Positions 35,941 to 43,830 of a stretch of 64,000 nt of DNA are shown in pieces; position 1 is the stretch's first letter; every line of letters begins with the position of its first letter. Both the position numbers and the translations under genes were made by a program. Source of the DNA: an uncultured Lachnospiraceae bacterium. Its GTDB lineage: Bacteria; Bacillota; Clostridia; Lachnospirales; Lachnospiraceae. The notes under the pieces were generated by a model. The model made no database searches. It worked only from the letters and a program-made list of their open reading frames with translations, and was not told where the DNA came from. The DNA lies in assembly GCA_900542015.1 (NCBI GenBank), contig UQLY01000011.1, positions 34,534-98,533 of the forward strand, read 5' to 3'.

Positions 35941-37416
35941 CTAGATTTCCTTCAGCTCTTTAAAGAATTTTTCCCGTCCCAGGAACAACTGGATAATGCG
36001 TTCGTTTTTTAAAGAATAAACCGCAATCTTATCCAACTGTTTTTCTTCCCTGTCATATAAAAACTTTGTCTGGTTATCAAGCCCCAGGTCCTCGTCAAAA
36101 AACACCGCTCTTTTCATTTTGCTGCGCTGTGCGTCCAACTGCTTGTTCAACTGCTTGTTTCCCGTCATCAGCAGGTAATTGATCATTTGTATGTTATCAT
36201 GCTGCAGGGCGGATACATTTTTTAAGGATTTTCCTTTCAGCGGGGCGCGCGCCTCCTTATGCTCCGAAAGCCCGGCAATGATGTATGTGGAATTGGCATA
36301 AATGTTTTCTCCGCCGATATTGCTGATTTCTCCCGCAAGCAAAGCACCGCTCATATTGGTCGTATAAAACTGCCCGACCTCCCATTTGGCGCAATCATGG
36401 AGCATCCACATCCTCGCCAGACAATCATAGATAAACAGCGCTTCTACCGGTGCCTTTTTCAATTCCCGGTATACAGTGTTCATCTGATCCACGATTTTTT
36501 GCGGATCAAAATATCCCAAAGAAAACTTCGTGCCTTCCGAAATCTCGCTGAACAGATTGATCCGGTCCTTTTTCTGGGATTTCCAGGGCTTCGGCAGCGT
36601 ATCATAGGGCTCGTATACCACATTATAGGCAATCTGGGTTTCCTCATGTATCAGCGGGAAAATCCCCGCAAGGGACGGGTCTTTGGCAATTTCTTCTTTT
36701 CCCAGCATTTCCGCATACCAGGTCGCGGCGTCTTCATGTTCTATCTGCTCAAGAAAGTGCTCGTGTACCTTCGTTACCTCATAGCACCTTCCCACGTTTT
36801 CCACTCCACATACCACATTTTCATATACGGACAACTGCGGCGAAGTCAGCATAACCGCCGCCATACAGTTAGCAGATGCTTCCGTATCTGCGAGCACATA
36901 AGCATAATTTTCAGCCTCATAATGCGCTCCCTCCGCCGTATAAACAACTCCGCCTATCATTTTTAATCCGTCATTTAAGCGGTTCATATGTTCCACAAAC
37001 TTTGCCGTCTTATAATAGGACAACGGGAAAAATACCAGCATGAAGCCTTTTTCGCCCCGAACCAGCTCCTTCGAGACCTCCTTTGCCAGCGTTTTTCCTC
37101 TCTTTTCCCCGCCTCCCGCGGTTTCGCATGAAAACATGCCCAGCCTCATTTCGCAATCTTCAAAAGAAGTAACGGAAATCAGGCAGGCGTCCGTCAAAAT
37201 CTTTCCTTCGCATATCACTCCCGACGTACTGCATCCGATAACTACAGCCTTTGGTAAAATCTCCTTGATTTCCTTTACAAGGGGCTTCACGCTTTCCATG
37301 GAATGGATACAGGTATGTAATCTGACCAGAACCTTTTGTTCCCTGTCCAGTTGGATGCCGTCTATAAAATTTCTGAAATCTTCTATGGAAACATATAAGT
37401 GATTATAAGCTTTCAT
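35941..37416 (-). CDS. FIST-domain sensory protein, N-terminal half of a FIST-EAL gene ended by TAG
   Basis: 491 residues to the TAG at 35941-35943. It contains FIST_N (about 20-215, with GCSTSGVI and MLVFFPLSYY) and FIST_C (about 225-390, ending in GALLAGEISNIGGENIYANSTYI), the small-ligand sensor pair used in signalling proteins, then a coiled linker. The reading frame continues through the TAG without a shift into the EAL half, matching a FIST-GGDEF-like-EAL protein of about 835 residues. GAGGTGATAGA precedes the ATG. It lies next to a chemoreceptor gene, so a joint sensory role is likely. Confidence 0.82.
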   Translation of the reverse strand: MKAYNHLYVSIEDFRNFIDGIQLDREQKVLVRLHTCIHSMESVKPLVKEIKEILPKAVVIGCSTSGVICEGKILTDACLISVTSFEDCEMRLGMFSCETAGGGEKRGKTLAKEVSKELVRGEKGFMLVFFPLSYYKTAKFVEHMNRLNDGLKMIGGVVYTAEGAHYEAENYAYVLADTEASANCMAAVMLTSPQLSVYENVVCGVENVGRCYEVTKVHEHFLEQIEHEDAATWYAEMLGKEEIAKDPSLAGIFPLIHEETQIAYNVVYEPYDTLPKPWKSQKKDRINLFSEISEGTKFSLGYFDPQKIVDQMNTVYRELKKAPVEALFIYDCLARMWMLHDCAKWEVGQFYTTNMSGALLAGEISNIGGENIYANSTYIIAGLSEHKEARAPLKGKSLKNVSALQHDNIQMINYLLMTGNKQLNKQLDAQRSKMKRAVFFDEDLGLDNQTKFLYDREEKQLDKIAVYSLKNERIIQLFLGREKFFKELKEI

Positions 37417-37524
37417 TCTATCACCTCTGTCTAAACTCTGTTTCTGGTACTATTGTATCAGTTAAATCCCCCAAATACAACTTTTAAAAAATACCCGTAC
37501 CAACAGAATTACCATCGGCGACTC

Positions 37525-38880
37525 CTATATTGCAAAATACTGCATTTCGCGATTCAAATCCGAAGAAGCGATGTGTAAAGCTTCCGTTCCCTTTTGTATG
37601 CCGGCGCTTTTTTCCTTGGTTTTTGCCACCAACTGATCCACGCTGACGGTTGTGGCAAGCACTTCCTGGCTGCTTGCAGCCTGTTCTTCGGTAATCGCCG
37701 CCATATCCACCGCGATATCGTTTACCTTATCGATCTCTTCGGTCAGCCCTTCCAGCACCTTACCCGTATTATCAGCCACATCCATAATGGTATGGAACGC
37801 TGCGGTTGCTTCTTTTAAAAGCCCGGAGCTTTTTTGAATGTCATCCCTGCTCTATTTCGTAGAAACTTCCGTCTTTTGGATCAGCTCCGAAATATTCCCG
37901 GTCAGCTTTTCAATGGCTTTTGCATTTTTTCCGGAGGTATCGGCAAGATTTTTAATTTCCGCCGCTACAACCGCAAAGCCCTTGCCGCTTTCTCCCGCTC
38001 TTGCGGCTTCTATGGAAGCGTTTAAGGACAACAGATTGGTCTGATCCGCAATTTCTTTGATAACCTCCGTAATGGAATTGATTTCCGACGCCGCCTGACT
38101 GACATCTACGACCAGTTGTGTCAATTCCTCCATGGAATTTACCACATGCTCCATGGAACCCGCTACGGTCTCCATATCCTCTCCGGTTTTCATAGACGCC
38201 TGCACCATATCCTGCATCCGGCGGTTGGTTTCCACGCCCGAATCATGGGTTTTTCCTGCAATGCCCGCCAGATCCGTAGCGCTTTGCGCCAAATTCTGAA
38301 TACATTCAGCCATTCCTTCCATAGTGGTCGTCAGCTCATCCAAGGCACCGCTCTGGCTGTTGGCGTCCTCATTTAATTCCTCCGCCATCAGTGAGAACCG
38401 CTCCGAATGTTCGGATAACTTCGCGGTGGTAATGCCGATCTCCCGCAGCAATCTGTCCATTTTTTTGATGAATTTGCCAAGGTTTTCATTGATATCCGCA
38501 ATTTCATCTTCCCATTTACTTTTGCACTCCGACACCTGAACGGTAAAGTTACCGTTCATAATCGCAGCGATATCTTCCTTGGTCTGCCTCAGCCCCTTCA
38601 TCTGCCTGCCCATTACCAGTACGCAGACCAGCGCCGTAAGCAAAATAATCCCCAGAACGCCTATGACCTGAAAATACTAGGTCCCCGACAGCGCAGCCGT
38701 AACCTGGTCCACAGAAACATATCCCTCGGCATTCTGAGAATCCATAACCTCTCTTACCATCGTCTCTTTCGTAAACAGATAAGTGAGCCCGAAAACCAAA
38801 ATCGAAATCACACTCACAAAAGGCATAATTGTAAAAGTAATTTTCCATTTTAGCGACATGTATTTTTTCTCTTTTTCCAT
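37525..38880 (-). pseudogene. Methyl-accepting chemotaxis protein gene with two in-frame TAG codons
   Basis: Read straight through, the frame gives about 451 residues: a cytoplasmic basic start, TM1 (about 12-35), a short extracytoplasmic loop of about 30 residues, TM2 (about 72-91), HAMP-like region and the receptor signalling domain, with the hairpin tip EIKEIADQTNLLSLNASIEAARAGE intact and the natural end LNREMQYFAI then TAG. TAG codons interrupt at 38679-38677 (just before TM2) and 37854-37852 (in the descending helix). There is no frameshift and no other damage. Either this is a recent pseudogene or the amber codons are read through. The start at 38880 has GAGAGGATA upstream. Confidence 0.8.
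37852..38643 (-). CDS. Central fragment of the chemoreceptor (TM2 plus most of the signalling domain)
   Basis: This is the largest uninterrupted piece of the chemoreceptor gene, open from 38676 to the TAG at 37852. It would be about 263 residues from the first TTG. It contains TM2, HAMP-like helices and the signalling tip, but lacks TM1 and the last part of the C-terminal helix. There is no ribosome binding site, so independent translation is doubtful. Confidence 0.55.
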   Translation of the reverse strand: MLTALVCVLVMGRQMKGLRQTKEDIAAIMNGNFTVQVSECKSKWEDEIADINENLGKFIKKMDRLLREIGITTAKLSEHSERFSLMAEELNEDANSQSGALDELTTTMEGMAECIQNLAQSATDLAGIAGKTHDSGVETNRRMQDMVQASMKTGEDMETVAGSMEHVVNSMEELTQLVVDVSQAASEINSITEVIKEIADQTNLLSLNASIEAARAGESGKGFAVVAAEIKNLADTSGKNAKAIEKLTGNISELIQKTEVSTK

Positions 38881-38908
38881 AATAGTATCCTCTCCTCTTT
38901 TTTTGTTC

Positions 38909-38930
38909 ATTATAGCACAAAAGTACTGCA
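38909..38930 (-). promoter_or_regulatory. Probable promoter of the chemoreceptor gene
   Basis: On the minus strand TATAAT lies at 38914-38909, preceded by a weak -35-like TTGTGG about 16 bases upstream. It lies about 30 bases before the start codon. Confidence 0.5.
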
Positions 38931-38973
38931 CCACAATTGCATTTTATGTAAAGAAATTGTAAAAAAACACTAA

Positions 38974-39067
38974 AAAAAGAGTTGTTTTACTTATAAATCG
39001 GGGGATCGATCACAGAAACACTCTTTTGACCGATACCCCAATTTATAAATGTCGCAACTCTTTTTTC
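38974..39067. repeat. Nested palindromic repeat, copy 7 (20-bp minimal core) in a terminator
   Basis: Outer arms AAAAAAGAGTTG and CAACTCTTTTTT, with further pairing of TTATAAAT and GGGG/CCCC segments, form a long bidirectional terminator. Its loop, 39010-39029, reads TCACAGAAAC then TTTTGA, which is the two ends of the repeat core brought together with no interior. It follows the DUF1700-operon membrane gene. Confidence 0.75.
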
Positions 39068-39126
39068 TATATTTTGCGTGCTATTCACATACCTTTGTTT
39101 TTATTGCTGTATTTTTATGTCGGGGG

Positions 39127-39681
39127 TTAATTGTGCAATTCTATTTTTCCTTCCAAAGACGGATGATATCTGACTTCCTCAACCTGAATGCTCCGTGACC
39201 AGTCGTTTGAATAAGAGCCGATCTGATCGTTTCTGATATCCTCCAGAATAATATCTTTATACCGCATAAAGATCTTTACCGGATCTGCGTCCATACTGAT
39301 ATTCAGATAGCTGCATCTATCCGTTTCCACGCTTTGGTCGTCTTCATAAGCCGGCATATCCCATACTTCTTCATATACATACGGTTTTTCATAGTCGTCA
39401 TTATATACAACGTCAATCTCTATGGTTCCTTCCGGCAGGGAGTTGTCGGAAACCATTTTAGTGTTATGACCGCTCTTTTGGCTCCACGGAATATTTACAT
39501 AATAGGTATCTATGTCTTCCCGCACGGTATTCGTCAGCGTTTCTTCCTTTACGGACCCCAGCGTCCGGTCTCCCGCATACGTAAAATGTGAAAATTCCAC
39601 AAAACCTATTCCCACTCCCAATCCGCAGATCAAAATTCCTCCAAAAAAGCAGCCAGCCAAAATCATCCATTTTTTACGCAT
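39127..39681 (-). CDS. Single-pass membrane protein of a PadR/DUF1700 operon, function unknown
   Basis: 184 residues: a basic start and one N-terminal hydrophobic helix (about 6-27, Gly-rich) followed by an extracytoplasmic domain of about 155 residues, acidic and beta-rich. The position, third after PadR and DUF1700 genes, is where DUF4097-type adhesin-like proteins are often found, but I cannot see that domain clearly. AGGAGGAGAAG precedes the ATG. It overlaps the DUF1700 gene by 8 bases. Confidence 0.75.
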   Translation of the reverse strand: MRKKWMILAGCFFGGILICGLGVGIGFVEFSHFTYAGDRTLGSVKEETLTNTVREDIDTYYVNIPWSQKSGHNTKMVSDNSLPEGTIEIDVVYNDDYEKPYVYEEVWDMPAYEDDQSVETDRCSYLNISMDADPVKIFMRYKDIILEDIRNDQIGSYSNDWSRSIQVEEVRYHPSLEGKIELHN

Positions 39682-40456
39682 TTGCTTCTCCTCCTTCCGG
39701 CTTTTCTCCCACGTTTATTTTCCTTTGCGTCAAAGCAAAGCAGACAACCGTCAACGCTCCCACAGCGATCGTCGCTCCCAGTGTTGCAATCGTCAGTCCG
39801 ATAAAAGGATATCCCTGTGCAAGCATTACCACAAACATTCCGAGCATAAATACGCACAGGATCAGAATAAAAATTCCGATCAAGCCGCAAAAAACCGCAA
39901 AACAGTTCCATAACGCCACCAGACACCACAACGCTATGTAAAAGCATTTTCTGATAACCGTTCCGCAGAAATGAAAAAATCCGCTGATCATACGTCCTAA
40001 CCAAAAGCCGCGGCCCCTTTTCTCCGCTGTCCCGCTTTCCGTTCCCCGCTTTTGTCCTTCTTCCGGTCTTTGCCCCGCGTCCATTCGTTCTCCTTCTTTC
40101 CTCTTATGTCTTGCAAAAAAGTTTTTGACCCTTACGGCAAGCTTTTTACAGCCGGAAGCAATTTTTTCATAAATTTTATCGACCTGTGCCCTTACTTTGC
40201 CGAAAAACTTTCCATAATCCACATTCTTTACCGGTCTGCTTTGTGCCCGATCCGTCCTCACATGATAGGATTCCAATATTTCTTTGCTCAATTCCTCGAT
40301 AGAGCCGATCTCTTTGACCGCTTCCTCTTCGCTCATGCCCTGGCTCATTTTCATATCAATATGCTGGGTATACTCCTCCACAAAATATTGCTGCTCCTGA
40401 TCGTCCAGAATACTGATGCTTTGCTTTAATTGTGTAATAAATTCTTCTTTATTCAT
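39674..40456 (-). CDS. DUF1700 family membrane protein (HAAS domain)
   Basis: 260 residues. The N-terminal about 70 residues are the HAAS/DUF1700 signature (MNKEEFITQLKQSI, FVEEYTQHIDMKMSQGMSEEEAVKEIGS). A basic linker (about 75-140) leads to three or four membrane helices at the C-terminus (about 150-245). HAAS proteins are typically encoded with PadR repressors and are thought to sense envelope state. Its ATG overlaps the stop of the PadR gene by 4 bases. Confidence 0.88.
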   Translation of the reverse strand: MNKEEFITQLKQSISILDDQEQQYFVEEYTQHIDMKMSQGMSEEEAVKEIGSIEELSKEILESYHVRTDRAQSRPVKNVDYGKFFGKVRAQVDKIYEKIASGCKKLAVRVKNFFARHKRKEGERMDAGQRPEEGQKRGTESGTAEKRGRGFWLGRMISGFFHFCGTVIRKCFYIALWCLVALWNCFAVFCGLIGIFILILCVFMLGMFVVMLAQGYPFIGLTIATLGATIAVGALTVVCFALTQRKINVGEKPEGGEANA

Positions 40457-40770
40457 AGTTCTACTCCTCTGAAAAACTCGTTTACCTTTGCCTGAAATTC
40501 ATCCCAATCCTTATACAGCGCATTACTGTAAAGCACTCCCTTCGCGGTCAAATGGTAATATTTCCGCGGCGGTCCTTCACTGGACTCCACCAGATAGGTT
40601 TCAAAATATTGCTCATTAGTCAGCCTGCGAAGCAAGGGATAAATGGTTCCTTCGTTTACGTCTATGACCTTTGACACTTCTTCCACCAGTTCATAGCCGT
40701 ACATATCCTTGTTTTTTACCGTTTCTAACACGATCAGCTCTAAAACGCCTTTTTTAAACTGTGCATTCAC
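40453..40770 (-). CDS. PadR family transcriptional regulator
   Basis: 105 residues: a winged helix typical of short PadR proteins, with LELIVLETVKNKDMYGYELVEEV (about 10-32), EGTIYPLLRRLTNEQYFETY (recognition helix and wing, about 40-59) and GPPRKYYHLTAKG. It probably represses its own operon; an inverted repeat overlapping the promoter is the likely operator. The GTG start at 40770 has GGAGG 7 bases upstream. Confidence 0.92.
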   Translation of the reverse strand: MNAQFKKGVLELIVLETVKNKDMYGYELVEEVSKVIDVNEGTIYPLLRRLTNEQYFETYLVESSEGPPRKYYHLTAKGVLYSNALYKDWDEFQAKVNEFFRGVEL

Positions 40771-40795
40771 CCTTTTCCCTCCCTTCTGGTTTTAT

Positions 40796-40825
40796 ATTAT
40801 ACCCACTACTTGGTATTGTCAAGTA
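40796..40825 (-). promoter_or_regulatory. Promoter and probable PadR operator
   Basis: On the minus strand TTGACA (40822-40817) is followed by TAATAT with 17-base spacing (or TATAAT with 15). An inverted repeat TACTTG-7-CAAGTA (40807-40825) overlaps the -35 box, the expected place for an autorepressor site. Confidence 0.65.
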
Positions 40826-40849
40826 CCTTGCATAAAATAAATCATTGCA

Positions 40850-40889
40850 AAAAATACCGGGCTGGGAGTTGCTTTCTCCTCAGCCCGGT
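40850..40889 (-). terminator. Intrinsic terminator of the ArsC/Spx-like gene
   Basis: ACCGGGCTG and CAGCCCGGT pair, extended inward by GGAG/CTCC, followed by a T-rich run on the minus strand. Confidence 0.82.
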
Positions 40890-40917
40890 ACAGCCATCCT
40901 ATTCTATCTCAGCTTTT

Positions 40918-41268
40918 CTATTTCAGCTTTTCTTCCCATTCTTTTTCCCTGAATCCGATCAGGACAAAATCGCCGCCTATGACAAGGGGTCTTTTTACCA
41001 GCATCCCGTCCTCCGCCAAAAGACGGTATTGTTCTTCCTCGCTCATCGCCGGGAGCTTGTCCTTCAACTGCCTTTCCTTATAAATCAGTCCGCTGGTATT
41101 AAAAAATTTCTTTAAGGGCTGCCCGCTCAACCGGTGCCACTCCTTTAACTCGTCATAAGAGGGATTCTCCTCTTTAATATGCCGTTCCTCGTAAGGAATC
41201 TTATTTTCGTCCAGCCATTTTTTCGCTTTCTGGCAGGTTGTACATTTGGGATACTGCAAAAATAACAT
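40918..41268 (-). CDS. ArsC/Spx family thioredoxin-fold protein
   Basis: 116 residues. The N-terminus FLQYPKCTTCQKAKKWLDENKIPYEERHI carries a CxxC pair, and KRPLVIGGDFVLIGFRE with the conserved RP is the C-terminal half of the ArsC-like fold. This subfamily (YffB/Spx-like) is generally not a true arsenate reductase; roles in redox control or transcription are known for Spx. No arsenic genes are nearby. The ATG at 41268 follows GGAGGTGTTTTAT; a GTG three codons earlier overlaps that site. Confidence 0.88.
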   Translation of the reverse strand: MLFLQYPKCTTCQKAKKWLDENKIPYEERHIKEENPSYDELKEWHRLSGQPLKKFFNTSGLIYKERQLKDKLPAMSEEEQYRLLAEDGMLVKRPLVIGGDFVLIGFREKEWEEKLK

Positions 41269-41290
41269 ATAAAACACCTCCGTAAGTTCT

Positions 41291-42058
41291 TTATTTTTTA
41301 TAATTCTCCCTTTTGGGATCTAACACTCTGGGGAAATTCTTCTCGGAAAGCAGATCCAGCATAGTGTCGAAGCCTTCCTCCAGTTTAAATTCAATTTCTT
41401 CCTTATACATCGGGATTGCCCAGAGGAAATTGATCTTTGTCCCGTCCGTACAGGTCAAAGGCTCCACGCCCGGATATTTCGGTCCGAGGGAAATCGGCGG
41501 AAGAAAGAAAAATCCTCCCATCTGCGTTCCCGCTCCTAAAGGCGCATATTCCTCTCCATTTGGCAGCGTATGTCCCATCGCAAGCCAGGTATGATACTGA
41601 TGGGGAAACCTTGCCAGATATTTGAGCCAGTGAATCGGCCAGTAATATTCGTCGGACATCTGAGCCGCGTCCTCTCCGACGCCGCCAAGCTGCCAATCTC
41701 CCGGCAGATACATCAAAAGCTCCGCCCTCTCGCTTTCCGACTTATCATAATCCCCGTCCGGGAGCGTCATGGGCAGGTCGCTCATGCCGCTGGTCCAAAG
41801 CACATAATAATCCCTGCCGCAATCCGGCGGTATAATGTTGACGTCAATATGTACAATATCCGAAACAATCTCATGATAGACATACGGCTCCTTGTCCTGA
41901 CACGGATAAACCCTGTCTATATGCTCCTCCATTTCCTTCAGATACACCCCTGACTCCGCCGGCGGAGTCCATTGTCTCTCTTCATCCTGATACCGGATCA
42001 CATCCACCTTGCTTCCGTCCCTGGAAACCTTTCTTTTCCGATTAAAAATAAAGCCCAT
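41291..42058 (-). CDS. Suppressor-of-fused (SUFU) domain protein
   Basis: 255 residues. The SUFU fold shows in HEIVSDIVHIDVNIIPP, VLWTSGMSDLPM, ERAELLMYLPGDWQL, WPIHWLKYLARFPHQYHTWLAMGHT and FLWAIPMYKEEIEF, in the usual order. Bacterial SUFU proteins are often immunity or contact-system proteins, but no toxin gene is adjacent, so the role is open. GGGGAGAG precedes the ATG. It lies 22 bases upstream of the ArsC/Spx-like gene and is probably cotranscribed with it. Confidence 0.88.
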   Translation of the reverse strand: MGFIFNRKRKVSRDGSKVDVIRYQDEERQWTPPAESGVYLKEMEEHIDRVYPCQDKEPYVYHEIVSDIVHIDVNIIPPDCGRDYYVLWTSGMSDLPMTLPDGDYDKSESERAELLMYLPGDWQLGGVGEDAAQMSDEYYWPIHWLKYLARFPHQYHTWLAMGHTLPNGEEYAPLGAGTQMGGFFFLPPISLGPKYPGVEPLTCTDGTKINFLWAIPMYKEEIEFKLEEGFDTMLDLLSEKNFPRVLDPKRENYKK

Positions 42059-42253
42059 AAATCTCTCCCCTTTATACGGTTATTTCCTATTTTACACCAA
42101 AAGCCTTCCTTTGTCTCACGCCGCTTCAAATTTTTTGGCAGTTGGCAATTCTTTTTCCACTCCCAATGCAATGATATAAAAAAGATAGAAATCCAAAAAT
42201 GATCGTGATAAAATGTTCGTGGTCAAATATATTTACATTTAGGAGGTAAAGAA

Positions 42254-42855
42254 ATGATCCAAAAATTAGCTGATGAGCTGAATACAAGTCCGCAAGTTGT
42301 TATCGCAACCTTCATTATTTTGATTATTGCATTTATTATTGTATATATCAAGATAACAATGGATGAAAAAAAGGCGCCGACAGTCAGGAAAAAGCGGATA
42401 TCCGCAAGCTGATCGACAATGTTGTTCCCAATGGAACAGAGTATGTGGCAGCATACGCTCATGGAAAGGAAGTCTACCGCAGCGCAAGCATGAAACGGGA
42501 AGTGTTTCATTACTATGCCGTCGCTTTCAGGGAGGACCAGCCCGACCATATGTGGGTGATTCCTATCAGCGTGGACGGCGGTAAAATCAGTTATACCGAT
42601 TCCATTCGTATGAGCGCCGAAAATCTTTCTTATGTGGGAGGCGACTGGTATCAGTTAGACCTTCATTATCCGGGAGAGAAAATTCCTTACAGTATTGTCG
42701 TCAGCGCGAGCAATACCAAAATGGGAAAAGAGTGCCAGGTAAATATCCAACAACCGGAAGCCGCAGAGAGCTTTAAAAAATTTGCCCCGGTCTTTCAGGC
42801 AAATGTAAACGAAACGCCCGGCGTAGATAAAAAGGGGAAAAAGCCCAAAAACTAG
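42254..42855 (+). pseudogene. Membrane-anchored protein of unknown function, frameshifted at an A7 run
   Basis: AGGAGG precedes an ATG at 42254. The first 40 codons give a short amphipathic start, a strong membrane helix (about 17-33) and MDEKK. That frame then stops at 42417. The -1 frame continues without a stop from the A AAA AAG heptamer (42367-42373) to the TAG at 42853-42855, encoding about 160 soluble residues with coherent composition (KADIRKLIDNVVPNGTEYV onward). Total about 200 residues if joined. The heptamer is a classic -1 slippery site, but a one-base loss from an A8 run explains it equally well. No known domain. Confidence 0.7.
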
Positions 42856-42871
42856 CAAAGGGGAAACAAAT

Positions 42872-43552
42872 ATGAAAAAATTTTTAAGCTGTTTTAGCAG
42901 AGGAACTCTTACACTTCTCTTTTTTGGAGTTCTTTTGATCTGCTTTTCCGCCAAAGACACTTTTGATTCGTTAAAGCCCGCAGTCAGTTTCCAGGATCTG
43001 CTGGACGGAACAGAGGTGAAAGAGGGCGCCCGAGTAGCGGGAAATGTGGTTTATGCGATGGACTATTTTGCATCAGAAACTTCCTATACGCAATACAGCG
43101 ACGGTTCCCGCAGCGGCGATAGAGAATCGGGAAATTATTATCTGATCCCTACGGCAACCGGCTACATAGGTCTGAAAAGCCGCCAGGCGGATGTGTCCGC
43201 CTTAAACGACTTATCGGAAGAGACCTCTCTCTATCTGACAGAAGGAACCGAGCCCCACACGGAGATTTATATGCAGGGAATCGTCACCAAAATGGGCGAT
43301 GAACTGACCGGATACTATTGTGATTATCTGGGGGAACTTGGATACAGCGAAGCCGAAATCCAAGCCATGGGACAGCCTTTATTGATTGATTATATCAGCT
43401 TCGGCGCTGTCCGCGTCTTTTTTATCCTCGGCATAGCGCTTATCGCCCTCGCGTTCTTCCTGATGTGGAGACGATATAAACGAACGGAGAAACGACTTAA
43501 AAACATGAAAAGCGTAGATGATCTGCCCGACAGACCGATTGAGCAGATGTAA
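42872..43552 (+). CDS. Two-helix membrane protein, function unknown
   Basis: 226 residues. One membrane helix near the N-terminus (about 9-25), an extracytoplasmic domain of about 140 residues, a second helix (about 178-197) and a short basic cytoplasmic tail. The layout matches a family of uncharacterised Lachnospiraceae membrane proteins; I cannot name a domain. AAGGGG precedes the ATG, 16 bases after the frameshifted gene, so the two form an operon and may work together. Confidence 0.75.
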   Translation: MKKFLSCFSRGTLTLLFFGVLLICFSAKDTFDSLKPAVSFQDLLDGTEVKEGARVAGNVVYAMDYFASETSYTQYSDGSRSGDRESGNYYLIPTATGYIGLKSRQADVSALNDLSEETSLYLTEGTEPHTEIYMQGIVTKMGDELTGYYCDYLGELGYSEAEIQAMGQPLLIDYISFGAVRVFFILGIALIALAFFLMWRRYKRTEKRLKNMKSVDDLPDRPIEQM

Positions 43553-43561
43553 AATCAATAG

Positions 43562-43728
43562 AAAAAAGGTCTGCCGCAGAGGAAATTATATAAATATCAA
43601 AGGAAACCTTTATAAAAGCGCCGGTACTTAATCCGCGTATTTTGCGGATTTATGTACCGCTGCGTTTTTATAGAGCGAAAGCGTGTTTCCGTGATATTTA
43701 TAAAATTTACCCTGCGGCAGACCTTTTT
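43562..43728. repeat. Nested palindromic repeat, copy 6 (98-bp core)
   Basis: The core is 43597-43694. The arms AAAAAAGGTCTGCCGCAG and CTGCGGCAGACCTTTTT make a textbook terminator stem with a T-run, so here the element plainly sits in the loop of an intrinsic terminator. It starts 10 bases after the two-helix membrane gene. Confidence 0.93.
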
Positions 43729-43830
43729 CTATTGATTTTGTTGGCGCTCTCTGTTATTCTGAAATTACGAAAGAATTCTTATGAGATTATGATAGTGCAT
43801 GTCTTTATTTGCATGGATCGGTAGGGGATT

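Noticed and set aside
34909..37416. TAG as a globally reassigned sense codon
   Set aside because: Many genes in the window end naturally at TAG, for example the M18 peptidase, trxB, the pilin and the TipAS gene, with family-typical C-termini.
40918..41268. True arsenate reductase and arsenic resistance locus
   Set aside because: The protein is the short Spx/YffB-like branch, and no arsenite pump or ArsR regulator is nearby.
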